DNA from: an uncultured Lachnospiraceae bacterium
GTDB taxonomy: Bacteria; Bacillota; Clostridia; Lachnospirales; Lachnospiraceae
DNA: 24,772 nt
Direction of reading: 5' to 3'
Assembly (NCBI GenBank): GCA_910588755.1
Contig: CAJUQZ010000053.1
Span: 1 to 24,772, forward strand
Shown: in pieces, positions 15,181 through 24,074 of the stretch
Layout of the letters: the number at the start of each line of letters is the position of its first letter
Numbering within the stretch: position 1 is the first letter of the stretch
Notes under the pieces: model-generated
Seen by the model: only the letters and a program-made list of their open reading frames with translations
Databases searched by the model: none
What the model was told of the DNA's origin: nothing
Position numbers and translations under genes: made by a program

Positions 15181-16860
15181 ATGAAAAAGAAAGCATTATC
15201 TTTACTTTTGGCATCAACGATGGTGGTTTCCTTAACCGCATGCGGTGGAAAAGGGGACGACGCTGGCACGACGACTGGCGGCACGACAGACAATAGTGCG
15301 GCATCAAATACGAATGACGCTGCAACATCGGATAATAATGCTTCGTCAGGCGATACGAGCGGAAGCGCTGCGGCGTCAGGCGAGAAGGCTGATTACCATG
15401 AGGTGCTCAAGGACGGAATTACAATTGTAGTAAATGGTACACTGACCGCTTCTGTGGATAATGGCCAGGCAGATTTTGAGAAGCAGTGGGAGGAGGCCGT
15501 TGGAATCGACCTGACAATCCAGCAGCTTGACCACTCAGGCTACACGGACGCCGTTGGCCGTCTCTTTGCAAGCCAGGATTATCCTGACGCGATGATCATG
15601 AGCGCCGAGATGTTCAAGCAGTATTCACCGACAGGTCTTCTTTGGGATATGGCGGACGCTTACGCGAATGCGGAGTTCCAGTCAAGAGTGACACTGCCGA
15701 GCATCAATGAGAACTTAAAAGACGCACAGGGGCATCTGTACGGCTTCGCGCCGACATACGGCAATGGCTGTGTCACCTATGTAAAGAAGGCATGGCTTGA
15801 CGCGGTTGGCATTGATATCAATTCGGTTAAGACATACGAGGACTACTATAAGATGCTCATGGCGTTCCACGATGGCGATCCGGACGGAAACGGCGTGAAT
15901 GGCGATACATATGGCGTTGTGGCGGCAGGCTTCATCGGGACAGAGGCTCCGTGGATCAACTATCTGCCTGAGTTCTGGCAGGACGCATATCCTTCCCTCT
16001 ATCAGAAGGCAGACGGAACATGGGTTGACGGATTCCAGGAGGACGCTACAAAACAGGCGCTTTTAAGAATGCAGCAGGCATACAATGACGGAGCGATTGA
16101 TCCGGAGTCCCTGACGGCATCGACAAAGATTGCCCGTGAGAAATGGTTCTCCAATGACCAGATGGGTTCAGCAGGCGCATTTACATACTGGGCAGGTACA
16201 TGGTACAGGACACTGACAGACAACCTCATCAAGAATGAAGTAAACGAGGAGCTTGTACAGCTTCCGCCAATCAAGGAGATTCAGGATACAGTGGGCGGAT
16301 ACCTCAACAGAGAGGCGCCGGTGTGGGTTATCATCGACCAGGGCGACCCGGTGCACAATCAGGCAGTATTTGATGCGCTGTTAGATACCATGTTGGACGG
16401 CGATAAGGTACAGACACTGTGGGTATATGGTGCGGAGGATGTTCACTGGTCCACAAAGGCAGAGGAATTTACAACCAACGCAGGAACAGACAAAGAGAAG
16501 TCCTATTCTTACGCAGATGGCGAGTTCCACTTAAAGCCGTCGCCAAACGACCCAAACACAGTATGGAAGAAGAACCATCTTGACCCGGCTCTCACAATCG
16601 CGCAGCTGACAAATGGATTTACAGATAATGACGAACTTGCAGCAGCGGGCAACAAGTTCTTTACAGAGAACTGTGTAGACGCTCCAGCTTCACCGGTATC
16701 TGAGACCTTTACAAATGAGTCTGGTACAATTCATGACGCAATCATGACATGCCTCACAGATGTTGTGACAAAGAACGGCGATGTCGATGCGGCAATGCAG
16801 ACCTATGTTGATACGGTTGGCCCGATCATCGACCAGTGTCTGGCTGAGTTGAATCAGTAA
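15181..16860 (+). CDS. Sugar ABC transporter solute-binding lipoprotein (LplA-like)
   Basis: 559 residues, typical of the large solute-binding proteins paired with LplB/YtcP permeases. The signal peptide ends in the lipobox SLTAC with Cys21, followed by a Gly/Thr/Asn/Ser-rich linker (about 22-65). The mature part has the periplasmic-binding-protein fold of group 1 extracellular solute-binding proteins (ITIVVNGTLTA, YPDAMIMSAEMFKQYSPTGLLWDMAD, GHLYGFAPTYGNGCVTYVKKAWLDAVG, then Asp-rich DGDPDGNGVNGDTYG, which looks like a calcium loop). It should capture an oligosaccharide at the cell surface. GGGAGGAAAG lies just before ATG 15181. First gene of the transporter operon. Confidence 0.9.
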   Translation: MKKKALSLLLASTMVVSLTACGGKGDDAGTTTGGTTDNSAASNTNDAATSDNNASSGDTSGSAAASGEKADYHEVLKDGITIVVNGTLTASVDNGQADFEKQWEEAVGIDLTIQQLDHSGYTDAVGRLFASQDYPDAMIMSAEMFKQYSPTGLLWDMADAYANAEFQSRVTLPSINENLKDAQGHLYGFAPTYGNGCVTYVKKAWLDAVGIDINSVKTYEDYYKMLMAFHDGDPDGNGVNGDTYGVVAAGFIGTEAPWINYLPEFWQDAYPSLYQKADGTWVDGFQEDATKQALLRMQQAYNDGAIDPESLTASTKIAREKWFSNDQMGSAGAFTYWAGTWYRTLTDNLIKNEVNEELVQLPPIKEIQDTVGGYLNREAPVWVIIDQGDPVHNQAVFDALLDTMLDGDKVQTLWVYGAEDVHWSTKAEEFTTNAGTDKEKSYSYADGEFHLKPSPNDPNTVWKKNHLDPALTIAQLTNGFTDNDELAAAGNKFFTENCVDAPASPVSETFTNESGTIHDAIMTCLTDVVTKNGDVDAAMQTYVDTVGPIIDQCLAELNQ

Positions 16861-16890
16861 TATACAGTAATAGTATACGGTAAACAATTT

Positions 16891-16973
16891 GCGCTTCTGC
16901 CTGTGAGGAACTGCAAACAAATGGACAGACAAAAAGGTGACGTTATTTGTTTCAGGGTTTCAGGCAGAAGCGC
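16891..16973 (+). other. Long intercistronic hairpin between binding protein and permeases
   Basis: GCGCTTCTGCCTG (16891-16903) pairs with CAGGCAGAAGCGC (16961-16973), 13 bp without mismatch. Inside, CTGCAAACAAAT (16911-16922) can pair with ATTTGTTTCAG (16945-16955). There is no T-run. Structures at this place commonly stabilise the upstream message, so the binding protein is made in excess over the permeases. Confidence 0.7.
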
Positions 16974-17059
16974 TTATCTGTCATCAAACCGGGCTGTTCA
17001 GTGACCGTTCGATCCGGTCGCTACAATAAAAAATAAAATAGAGAAAGGAAGAGAACGGT

Positions 17060-18022
17060 ATGAGTAAGAAAAAAGTTGTAACCTCCGGCGGCGTGGAAGT
17101 TCGGGAGAAACCGCTCGGACTCCGCATATGGAATAACAGGGGATACTACATCATGTTTCTGCCGGTTTTGATCTTTTTGCTGATCATGCACTACTGGCCG
17201 ATGCTTGGTGTGCGCTATGCGTTTTATGATTACAAGCCGGTAGGGCCAAAGACGTTTGTCGGATTTGACCATTTTACAAAGATGTTTTCAACGCCGGCAT
17301 TCTGGACCGCGTTCTGGAATACGCTTGAACTTAGTATCGCAAATCTGATCTTGACCAACGTTTCGGCGGTTATCGTGTCCATTTTCTTAAACGAAATGAA
17401 GAATCTGTTCGCGAAGAAAACCCTGCAGACGATCATCTATCTGCCGCACTTTATGTCGTGGGCGGTAGTGGCATCGATTTTCAGCTTGTTCCTGTCGCCT
17501 TCAAGTACAGGTATGGTGAACGGCCTTCTGCGTGACTGGGGGATTTTAGGGGAGGCAGACAAGAATATCTACTTCCTGGCAAGCACTACCTGGTGGCGTC
17601 CGATTTACTGGTTTATCCAGGTTTGGAAGGAGACTGGCTGGGGGACGATCATCTATCTGGCAACCCTGTCCGGTATCAATCCGGAGCTGTATGAGGCGGC
17701 GGACATTGACGGCGCTACGCGTATGCAGAAGATTCGCTTCGTGACGCTGCCTGCACTGTCCAACACGATCATCACTGTGCTGATTCTGAACCTGGCAAAG
17801 GTTATGAACCTGTTTGAGTCCGTATTCGTGCTTTATAACAACGCGGTGTTTGAGGTGTCTGATGTTATCGCGACTTATATTTACCGCCAGACCTTCGCGA
17901 TCGCGCTGCCGAATTACGGTTATTCAACAGCAGTTGGTTTGTTCCGCTCTCTCGTGGGCTGTGTTCTTGTGCTGGTGTGCAACCAGGTGAGCAAGAAGGT
18001 TCGCGGCCGCGGTATTGTATAG
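17060..18022 (+). CDS. Sugar ABC transporter permease, LplB type
   Basis: 320 residues with six predicted membrane helices. The N-terminus is cytoplasmic and basic, followed by YYIMFLPVLIFLLIMHYWPM. The EAA loop that contacts the ATPase is ELYEAADIDGATRMQKIRFV, typical of the CUT1 family. With the second permease it forms the membrane channel. No ATP-binding subunit is encoded in the window, so a shared MsmX/UgpC-like ATPase from elsewhere is probably used (inference from the family). ATG 17060 has a GAAAGGAAGAG site upstream. It lies 199 nt after the binding-protein gene, with the hairpin in between. Confidence 0.93.
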   Translation: MSKKKVVTSGGVEVREKPLGLRIWNNRGYYIMFLPVLIFLLIMHYWPMLGVRYAFYDYKPVGPKTFVGFDHFTKMFSTPAFWTAFWNTLELSIANLILTNVSAVIVSIFLNEMKNLFAKKTLQTIIYLPHFMSWAVVASIFSLFLSPSSTGMVNGLLRDWGILGEADKNIYFLASTTWWRPIYWFIQVWKETGWGTIIYLATLSGINPELYEAADIDGATRMQKIRFVTLPALSNTIITVLILNLAKVMNLFESVFVLYNNAVFEVSDVIATYIYRQTFAIALPNYGYSTAVGLFRSLVGCVLVLVCNQVSKKVRGRGIV

Positions 18023-18035
18023 GAGGTGTGGAGAT

Positions 18036-18899
18036 ATGGCAAAAGAAATGGTTAGCAAGAAGCCCAGTGATAAGCTGCATGTATTTGACATTGTCAACTA
18101 TATTGTATTTATACTGATCGGCCTGGTCATCATTGTTCCTATCTGGAAGGTTGTCGTGGATTCGCTCAACAAGGTTGGCGTATATCAGTTCCAGCTGTGG
18201 CCAAACTCATTTACGCTGGACGGATATAAGACGATTATCGGGACACAGCAGCTTTACAGCCCGTTTATTATATCGGTTGTCACGACGCTGTTAGGTACGC
18301 TGCTTGGTCTGGTGTTATCGACGCTTGGCGGTTATGTGCTTGTTCAGTTTGATATGCCGGGGCGCGGTATCTTTGCGTACATACTGCTCTTTACCATGAT
18401 TTTCTCGGGCGGCATGATCCCGGAGTATCTGGTCATGAGGAGACTGGGTCTGGTAAACAATTGGTGGATTCTCGTTGTAAAACATGGTATGAATGTGTAC
18501 AATCTCGTATTGATGCGAAACTTCTTCGAGGGCATTCCCGGTTCGCTGTACGAGGCGGCAAAGATTGACGGCTGTTCACCGATGGGAATTTTCTTCAAGA
18601 TTGTGCTTCCGCTCTCCAAGGCGGCGCTCGCTTCCATCGGACTGATGTTCGCAGTTGCTGTATGGAACGATTACTCAACGGTTAAGATTTATATTACAGA
18701 TCCTTTGCAGGTAAACTTCCAGTATAAGTTGAGAAACATGATTATGGACGGTGATACGCCGATTACGGGCTATAAGGTCTCGCAGAGTACACTGTACAAC
18801 GCGGGTATCATCTCGGCGGTCCTTCCGTTTATGATTCTGTATCCGTTCCTGCAGAAGTATTTCGTAAAGGGTGTCAATATCGGGGCTGTCAAGGAGTAA
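18036..18899 (+). CDS. Sugar ABC transporter permease, YtcP type
   Basis: 287 residues with six predicted membrane helices, the partner of the LplB-type permease. Its EAA loop is SLYEAAKIDGCSPMGIFFKIVLPL. The C-terminus YPFLQKYFVKGVNIGAVKE is the standard ending of this family. The start is ATG 18036, because AGGAGG (18021-18026) overlaps the stop codon of the preceding permease and gives ideal spacing; this implies translational coupling. A strong UUCG-loop terminator follows at 18920-18948, so the esterase gene behind it is transcribed by read-through or from its own promoter. Confidence 0.93.
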   Translation: MAKEMVSKKPSDKLHVFDIVNYIVFILIGLVIIVPIWKVVVDSLNKVGVYQFQLWPNSFTLDGYKTIIGTQQLYSPFIISVVTTLLGTLLGLVLSTLGGYVLVQFDMPGRGIFAYILLFTMIFSGGMIPEYLVMRRLGLVNNWWILVVKHGMNVYNLVLMRNFFEGIPGSLYEAAKIDGCSPMGIFFKIVLPLSKAALASIGLMFAVAVWNDYSTVKIYITDPLQVNFQYKLRNMIMDGDTPITGYKVSQSTLYNAGIISAVLPFMILYPFLQKYFVKGVNIGAVKE

Positions 18900-18919
18900 A
18901 TAGTGGCGCTTCACGTTTG

Positions 18920-18948
18920 AAAAAGGGAAACTTCGGTTTCCCTTTTTT
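18920..18948 (+). terminator. Terminator with UUCG tetraloop
   Basis: AAAAAGGGAAAC (18920-18931), loop TTCG, then GTTTCCCTTTTTT (18936-18948). It closes the permease operon, 20 nt after the stop codon and 24 nt before the esterase start. Confidence 0.9.
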
Positions 18949-18972
18949 GGAAAAGAGAGATAGGAGGATACT

Positions 18973-19677
18973 ATGGAACGCACGAAAACAAGCATATTCT
19001 GGGCGGCGGACTCGACTGTTCAGACAAACGACATCACGACATATCCTCAGACGGGCATTGGACAGGTATTTTCCCTGTATACGAGGGACGGTGTGACCGT
19101 GGCCAATCACGCAAAGAACGGGAGGAGCACGAAGAGCTTTATGGACGAAGGGCGGCTTGACGCGATTGACAAAGAGATCGGAGAGGGGGATTTTCTGTTC
19201 ATACAGTTTGGCCATAACGATGAAAAGAAAGAGGACCCGACGCGGTACACAGAACCATATTCGACTTTTATGGAGAACCTGGAGACGTATATTCATGTGG
19301 CGAGAAAGCACAAGGCGCATCCGGTGCTGGTCACGCCGCTCGAGCGCAGATGTTTTGTGGACGACAGGCATCTTGGAATGGGGGCGCACTCGGACTACGT
19401 GGCGGCGATGAAGCAGACAGCCGGGAAAAACAATGTAGCGCTTGTGGACCTCTACAGCATGAGCCGCTGCGAGTTAAAGAGAGCGGGAGAGACGGGCAGC
19501 CGTAAGTGGTATATGTACTTTGACGCAAACCTGTACAAGAATTATCCAGAGGGAAAGACGGACAATACGCATCTTAGGTATGAGGGCGCGGTGTTCTATG
19601 CGGGGCTTGTTGCAAAGGGGCTGCGCGAGCTTGGCGGGATTTACAGTGACTTGCTGCTGGATGGGGCCGTCGAGTAG
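18973..19677 (+). CDS. SGNH/GDSL esterase resembling rhamnogalacturonan acetylesterase (CE12)
   Basis: 234 residues without a signal peptide, so cytoplasmic. SGNH blocks: FWAADSTVQT with nucleophile Ser14 (ADS in place of the usual GDS), the oxyanion Gly in AKNGRSTKSF, FGHND, and the catalytic pair Asp197/His200 in TDNTHL. The order and spacing fit the CE12 group (rhamnogalacturonan acetylesterases such as YesT/RhgT), which removes O-acetyl groups from pectin fragments. I infer that it deacetylates imported oligosaccharides, because it directly follows the transporter genes. GGAGG sits just before ATG 18973. The substrate is not proven by sequence; other acetylated sugars are possible. Confidence 0.8.
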   Translation: MERTKTSIFWAADSTVQTNDITTYPQTGIGQVFSLYTRDGVTVANHAKNGRSTKSFMDEGRLDAIDKEIGEGDFLFIQFGHNDEKKEDPTRYTEPYSTFMENLETYIHVARKHKAHPVLVTPLERRCFVDDRHLGMGAHSDYVAAMKQTAGKNNVALVDLYSMSRCELKRAGETGSRKWYMYFDANLYKNYPEGKTDNTHLRYEGAVFYAGLVAKGLRELGGIYSDLLLDGAVE

Positions 19678-19726
19678 GGAACCGTCAGCCCCTGCTGACA
19701 TATTTCCTTTGGGTGTCCATATACAT

Positions 19727-19760
19727 AAAAAACCGATGCGGCAAAACGCATCGGTTTTTT
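19727..19760. terminator. Bidirectional terminator between esterase and chemoreceptor genes
   Basis: AAAAAACCGATGCG (19727-19740) and CGCATCGGTTTTTT (19747-19760) are a perfect 14-bp inverted repeat with a 6-nt loop, serving the two convergent genes. Confidence 0.93.
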
Positions 19761-19771
19761 ATATTCATTTA

Positions 19772-21484
19772 TTATATTACGGATGGAAGTTTGAATTTGC
19801 TGATCAGTGAATCCAGCGTGGTCGCCTGTGCGGACAGCTCCTGGCTTGTCGCGGAGGATTCCTCTGCTGTCGCGGAGTTCGACTGGACAACTTCGGAAAT
19901 CTGGTTGACGCCCATCTCGGCCTGCTTCATTGCCTCGGCCTGGTCATTTGCCATCTCACTGATGGATTTGGAGGACTGTGCGATCAGTTCGATGCCCTCC
20001 ACAACACGGTTAATAGAATCATTGACAATGTCTACAGTCTTGCTTCCATCGGCAATTGCATTCAGAGAGGTTTCGATCAGGGTTCTTGTCTCTGCCGCGG
20101 AATGTGCACTCTGTTCTGCCAGTTGACGAATCTGGTCCGCAACGACGGAGAAGCCCCGTCCGGCTTCTCCGGCTCTTGCAGCTTCAATAGAAGCATTTAA
20201 TGAGAGCAGGTTTGTCTGTGACGCGATATCCTCAATTTCGGAAATGATATTGCCTACCTGCTGTGATGCGTCATTAATCCTCGACATCGCGTCCATCATT
20301 GCCTTCATTTCACTGTGGCTGCGCTCTGCTTCCTCGGCATATGTACGCGCCTGACTGTAGGAATCTTCCGCATTGTTTGCCGTGACGCGGATATCGTCGG
20401 AGATTGTGGTTATGGTTGCCTGCATTTCCTCGACAGCACCGGCCTGGTCGGTTGCGCCCTCTGCAAGACTCTGCGCGGCTTCTGAAAGGTTGTTGGCGCC
20501 CGCAGCAACCTGGTTTGAGGCTTCGCTGACAGACTGCATGGTTTCTACAAGCTGTCTCTTTAACAATGACATGGAGGTAAGAATGGATTCAAACTCTCCG
20601 GAATATTTGGATTTGTCACTGCTTGTTGCGGTGAAGTCTGCATTTGCCATCTGGTTTAGGATACTTCCCACATCATGGATGATAAACTGCAAAGTAGAGG
20701 CCATTAAAGTGCTTGTGGCAACCATTTCAGAGAGCTCGTCCTTCGTATCTACTGTCGGGAACGGTGACGATAGGTCGCCTTTTGCAAAGATATCCAGACG
20801 GTCTTTGAGCTGGTCAAGCGGTGTCGCGATGCTGTAGGCAATGTTTTTGCCAAGGGTAAGCGCAAAGACAATCGAACCGACGATGACAATGATGATGACT
20901 ACAATTAACACGATTACAATTGCCGTGAGGAGGGTGGACTGGGCCTGGCCTTTTTCCACCTTGATCTCCATGATCTCTGTCAGATCTGCGTAGAGTTCGT
21001 TGTACATGGGAGCGAGCTCGCCAAGGGCCTTGTCCTGTGCAAGTTTGCACTGTTCGCGGTCTGTCGTAGCGCCCTGGCTGACGATCTCTGACTCAAATGC
21101 CCAGTAATCGACAAGTTTATCCTGGACCTCTTTGTAGAGGGCTTTGTTTTCCGCTGTGACCATTGCGGATTCGAGAGAGTTAAACTCTTTGGTAAAAGAC
21201 TCTTTGTAGTCCTCATGGTTTTTGAGCAGGGTGTCGATGGCCTCCTGGTCATCATAGCCGATGATACCGCGCATCGCGGAGCGTGAGTCAGCAAACTGCG
21301 CCATAGCTCTTCCGATATCGCCCTGCGCAAAACCGTAATTGATTAATGCGGATGCATACATCTGGGAAAGGACAAACATCGTGATCAACGTAATGACAGA
21401 TACTGTGGTCATGATACATGCGACAGTGATAAAGGCTCTTACGAGACGGTCCTTGATTTGTAGGTTGTTCAATTTCTTTAACAT
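19772..21484 (-). CDS. Methyl-accepting chemotaxis protein, four-helix-bundle sensor
   Basis: 570 residues. TM1 (about 15-40) and TM2 (about 187-212, very Ile/Val-rich) enclose about 145 residues of helical sequence like the 4HB_MCP sensor (AQFADSRSAMRGIIGYDDQEAIDTLLKNHEDYKESF). A HAMP segment follows (YSIATPLDQLKDRLDIFAKGDLSS). The signalling hairpin tip is IEDIASQTNLLSLNASIEAARAGEAGRGF, the most conserved sequence of chemoreceptors, where CheA and CheW bind. It should detect a ligand and steer flagellar motion. There is no C-terminal tether pentapeptide. AAGGAG lies upstream of the ATG. A leader of about 310 nt separates the promoter from the gene. Confidence 0.93.
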   Translation of the reverse strand: MLKKLNNLQIKDRLVRAFITVACIMTTVSVITLITMFVLSQMYASALINYGFAQGDIGRAMAQFADSRSAMRGIIGYDDQEAIDTLLKNHEDYKESFTKEFNSLESAMVTAENKALYKEVQDKLVDYWAFESEIVSQGATTDREQCKLAQDKALGELAPMYNELYADLTEIMEIKVEKGQAQSTLLTAIVIVLIVVIIIVIVGSIVFALTLGKNIAYSIATPLDQLKDRLDIFAKGDLSSPFPTVDTKDELSEMVATSTLMASTLQFIIHDVGSILNQMANADFTATSSDKSKYSGEFESILTSMSLLKRQLVETMQSVSEASNQVAAGANNLSEAAQSLAEGATDQAGAVEEMQATITTISDDIRVTANNAEDSYSQARTYAEEAERSHSEMKAMMDAMSRINDASQQVGNIISEIEDIASQTNLLSLNASIEAARAGEAGRGFSVVADQIRQLAEQSAHSAAETRTLIETSLNAIADGSKTVDIVNDSINRVVEGIELIAQSSKSISEMANDQAEAMKQAEMGVNQISEVVQSNSATAEESSATSQELSAQATTLDSLISKFKLPSVI

Positions 21485-21793
21485 GATTCTTGATTCTCCT
21501 TACACTTAATATTTCTTTGGCGCTGCAGATAACCTTGAATATTATGGCTGACGGGATGCGAACAGTACCATGACAGCGGCCCAATATTTTTTATTTCTTC
21601 TGTGCAGTTTAGACCGTATCAACTGTTCAGTACGTTCACAGAAGCGAGTGGATCTACAAGAAACTGTTTGTTTGATGGGTTTTTCGGTAATACGAAGAAG
21701 TGTACTCGCATAGCGTGTAACAAATGTATGATCTGGTACTAAATAGTTACGACTGTTTTATTATTTTGTGCTCAGGATAAATAAATAATATAT
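21485..21793 (-). promoter_or_regulatory. Long structured 5' leader of the first chemoreceptor
   Basis: The region holds no gene. On the minus strand it contains a hairpin with outer arms CTTCTGTG/CACAGAAG (21597-21644) and a second with arms AATATTGG...CC..AATATT around GCTG/CAGC (21538-21588). The latter carries GTTCGCATCCCG, also present in the closing strand of the THF riboswitch. I cannot match the leader to a known riboswitch; cyclic-di-GMP riboswitches are common before chemoreceptors, but their conserved blocks are not visible. Confidence 0.45.
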
Positions 21794-21799
21794 GTAGTT

Positions 21800-21829
21800 A
21801 TTATACATCGTTTTGTCTATGTTGTCCAA
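21800..21829 (-). promoter_or_regulatory. Promoter of the first chemoreceptor
   Basis: On the minus strand TTGGAC (complement of 21824-21829), an 18-nt spacer and TATAAT (complement of 21800-21805). This is a sigma-A type; no sigma-28 flagellar promoter motif is seen nearer the gene. Confidence 0.6.
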
Positions 21830-21882
21830 TGATTTTCAGAAAATAATCTTATATTTTGTCTTTTTTATGCATAATACCACGT

Positions 21883-21916
21883 AAAAACAGCTGTCGAAGC
21901 ATGTTCAGACAGCTGC
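21883..21916 (-). terminator. Terminator of the second chemoreceptor
   Basis: On the minus strand GCAGCTGTC pairs with GACAGCTG (21908-21916 with 21888-21895), followed by TTTTT. It lies about 15 nt after the stop codon. Confidence 0.85.
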
Positions 21917-21930
21917 TTATGTATGCCTTA

Positions 21931-23808
21931 TTAAGATTCGACGATTTCCAATAGTTTTCCTGTGATGTCCGCCATGTTGGAGGAAGCCTGTTTGGTGTTC
22001 TGCGAGATGCGCACATTTTCCTCCACGACATTGGAGATGCGCTCAATCTGGCTGACAGCGTGGGATACGATGTCCACGTTCTGCCGCACCATATCCGTGA
22101 TTTCCTCGATGTTGTGGTCGGTCTGTTCGATCGTTTCCACGACGATGCCAAAGGCTTCCACGGTCTGGTCGGTGATCGCGTGCCCATCCTCAACGGCGTT
22201 GATTGAGTTCATGATCAGCTCGTTTGTCTCCCGGGCTGCCTGCGCGCTGCGCGCGGCAAGCTCGCCGACTTGTGTCGCCACGACGGCAAAGCCCTTGCCC
22301 ATGTCGCCGGCCCTTGCAGCCTCGATGGAGGCGTTCAGGGAGAGCATGTTGGTCTGCTGGGCGATGGAGTTGATCTCGCCGATAATCTTTTCAATCTCCA
22401 TAGACATGTCGCTGATCTTCTGCATGGAGTCTTTCAGGAGCTGCATGCGGGATTGTGTCTCAAGGATCTTATCAGAGGTGGTGCTGGTTGCGGCTGTGAC
22501 GGCGGCGGTGGCGTTCACGCTGTTGTTCAGCTCCTCGGTCAGCTGGTTCATGGTCTGCTTCAGGTCCTCGACGGCGCGTTCCTGCTCGCCGGTTCCGTTG
22601 AAAATGTTCTCGGCGTTGTCAAGTGTCTCGCCGGAGACATTGTTCAGGTCGCGGCAGGCATTTTTCACATTCTGGATCATGAGCTGGTTGTGCGCCATAT
22701 CCTGCTTCTGCTGCTCAATCAGGTGGTCATTGTCCCGCATGCTCTGCTGGATTCCCGCAACCATCGTATTGATGCTGTCCGAGAGCATGGTAAACTCGGG
22801 GTTGCCCTGCTCGTTTACGGTAATGTTGAAATTACCCCGGGCGATCTCGTGCATGGAGTTGGAGATGCGGTTGATGCCCTGCACGATCTTGTCGTCCACC
22901 ATGCGGTTGATCATCAGAAGCAGTATGCCAAAGATGATCAGCATGCTCAAAGACACCACAAGCGTCTGGTTGCGGCGTCCGGCATAGTATTCGCTCGACG
23001 GCAGGAAGGTTCCGATGATCTGGCCGTTGTATTCCTCTGCCATATAGTAGCCTTTTGTCCCGTCAATGACAGCCTTGCCTTTGCCGGTCAGGCTGGAGGG
23101 AAAGCCGGCGTCCGCGGCAGGTTTGCCGATCAGGGCGGCATTTCTGTGTGCCAGGATCAGCCCGCTTTTGGCGTCGATGGCGTAGACATAGCCTTTTTCG
23201 CCGTAGTCAATGTCCTGCAGCACGACGGAGATCTCGGTTCCCGCAAGCATTTTCTCAAGCACCTCAGGGCGTACACCAACCTGCACCAGCCCTTTTGCGT
23301 CAGACCTTGCCACACCAATGTACTGCATCACGATGCCTTCTGCCACATTTACCTGTGGCTCCTGCACGATCTCGATGGAGGGATCATCTACGATCACCAT
23401 AAAGGCATTCGACTGTGCTCCACTCTTCATGTCAAAGCCGATGTAGGCGTCGATCGTGCTGCTGGTGATGATGCCGTCCTCATCGATGATGTGCAGTTCG
23501 TTGACCATCAGCCGGTCCTTGATCGTGTTGAGCTTGTCCGCGTTGCCGTAGATGGAGCTGTCCGCGGCGAGCATGTCCGCAAACGCCCTTGTCTTTGCCA
23601 GGTTGTCACGGCTTAGATTCTCGGTAAGCTGCGCGATGTTCTCCTCGTTGGCGGCAAGCTTTGCCTTCACATCCTCGAGCTTTGCGTGGCTTGAGGTTGT
23701 GTTGTTGCTTAAGCTGACGCCCGTCTGCAGTACAAAGATTGCCAGAATTGTGATGATCAGTCCGGCAAGCATGTAGTAAAAGAGCCGCTGGGTAAATATT
23801 TTTTTCAT
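21931..23808 (-). CDS. Methyl-accepting chemotaxis protein, Cache-like sensor
   Basis: 625 residues. TM1 (about 9-30) and TM2 (about 281-303) enclose about 250 residues with a Cache-type layout. It starts with a long helix (LEDVKAKLAANEENIAQLTENL), then NELHIIDEDGIITSST and a second module with GEKGYVYAIDAKSGLILAHRN. HAMP follows (VQGINRISNSMHEIARGNF), then the signalling tip INSIAQQTNMLSLNASIEAARAGDMGKGF. Cache domains bind small molecules such as amino or organic acids; the ligand is unknown. GGAAGGAAGG precedes the ATG. It has its own promoter and terminator, separate from the other receptor. Long plus-strand frames opposite this gene are shadows caused by its codon bias. Confidence 0.93.
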   Translation of the reverse strand: MKKIFTQRLFYYMLAGLIITILAIFVLQTGVSLSNNTTSSHAKLEDVKAKLAANEENIAQLTENLSRDNLAKTRAFADMLAADSSIYGNADKLNTIKDRLMVNELHIIDEDGIITSSTIDAYIGFDMKSGAQSNAFMVIVDDPSIEIVQEPQVNVAEGIVMQYIGVARSDAKGLVQVGVRPEVLEKMLAGTEISVVLQDIDYGEKGYVYAIDAKSGLILAHRNAALIGKPAADAGFPSSLTGKGKAVIDGTKGYYMAEEYNGQIIGTFLPSSEYYAGRRNQTLVVSLSMLIIFGILLLMINRMVDDKIVQGINRISNSMHEIARGNFNITVNEQGNPEFTMLSDSINTMVAGIQQSMRDNDHLIEQQKQDMAHNQLMIQNVKNACRDLNNVSGETLDNAENIFNGTGEQERAVEDLKQTMNQLTEELNNSVNATAAVTAATSTTSDKILETQSRMQLLKDSMQKISDMSMEIEKIIGEINSIAQQTNMLSLNASIEAARAGDMGKGFAVVATQVGELAARSAQAARETNELIMNSINAVEDGHAITDQTVEAFGIVVETIEQTDHNIEEITDMVRQNVDIVSHAVSQIERISNVVEENVRISQNTKQASSNMADITGKLLEIVES

Positions 23809-23870
23809 GAGCCAGTACCTTCCTTCCTTGCTGCTGATAGTAAGTTTCGCGTTTGGCAGATATTGACACT

Positions 23871-23899
23871 ATTATAACTTCTTCTGAATGAATCATCAA
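23871..23899 (-). promoter_or_regulatory. Promoter of the second chemoreceptor
   Basis: On the minus strand TTGATG (complement of 23894-23899), a 17-nt spacer and a perfect TATAAT (complement of 23871-23876). It gives a leader of about 55 nt. Confidence 0.65.
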
Positions 23900-24074
23900 G
23901 CCTTTTGTGAAGAGTTGTGTGATTTGGGCGATTTGTGTAATATTGGTGACGCCAAAACGATGCATGGGGGGCGTTTGTAGAATTTTTTTGCCTGCGGATA
24001 ATGTGGCGTTACGCGTGATGGGGAAAGGTATCATTGATATTTGGGAAGGGCTGGATGATTGTGCTTTTGTGAGT

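Noticed and set aside
21538..21588. A second THF riboswitch in front of the chemoreceptor
   Set aside because: Only the closing-strand-like GTTCGCATCCCG is shared; the other conserved parts (AGAGTAG, GCGTCAAGTGCC, GACGAA) are missing.
21962..22987. Second long plus-strand frame (341 codons) within the same chemoreceptor gene
   Set aside because: Ser/Met/Cys-rich shadow of the heptad-repeat coding sequence; no ribosome binding site or family features.
22270..23616. Long plus-strand open frame of 448 codons opposite the second chemoreceptor gene
   Set aside because: It is His/Asp/Val-rich and shows no recognisable domain. It lies entirely antisense to a clear methyl-accepting chemotaxis gene and is explained by that gene's codon bias.
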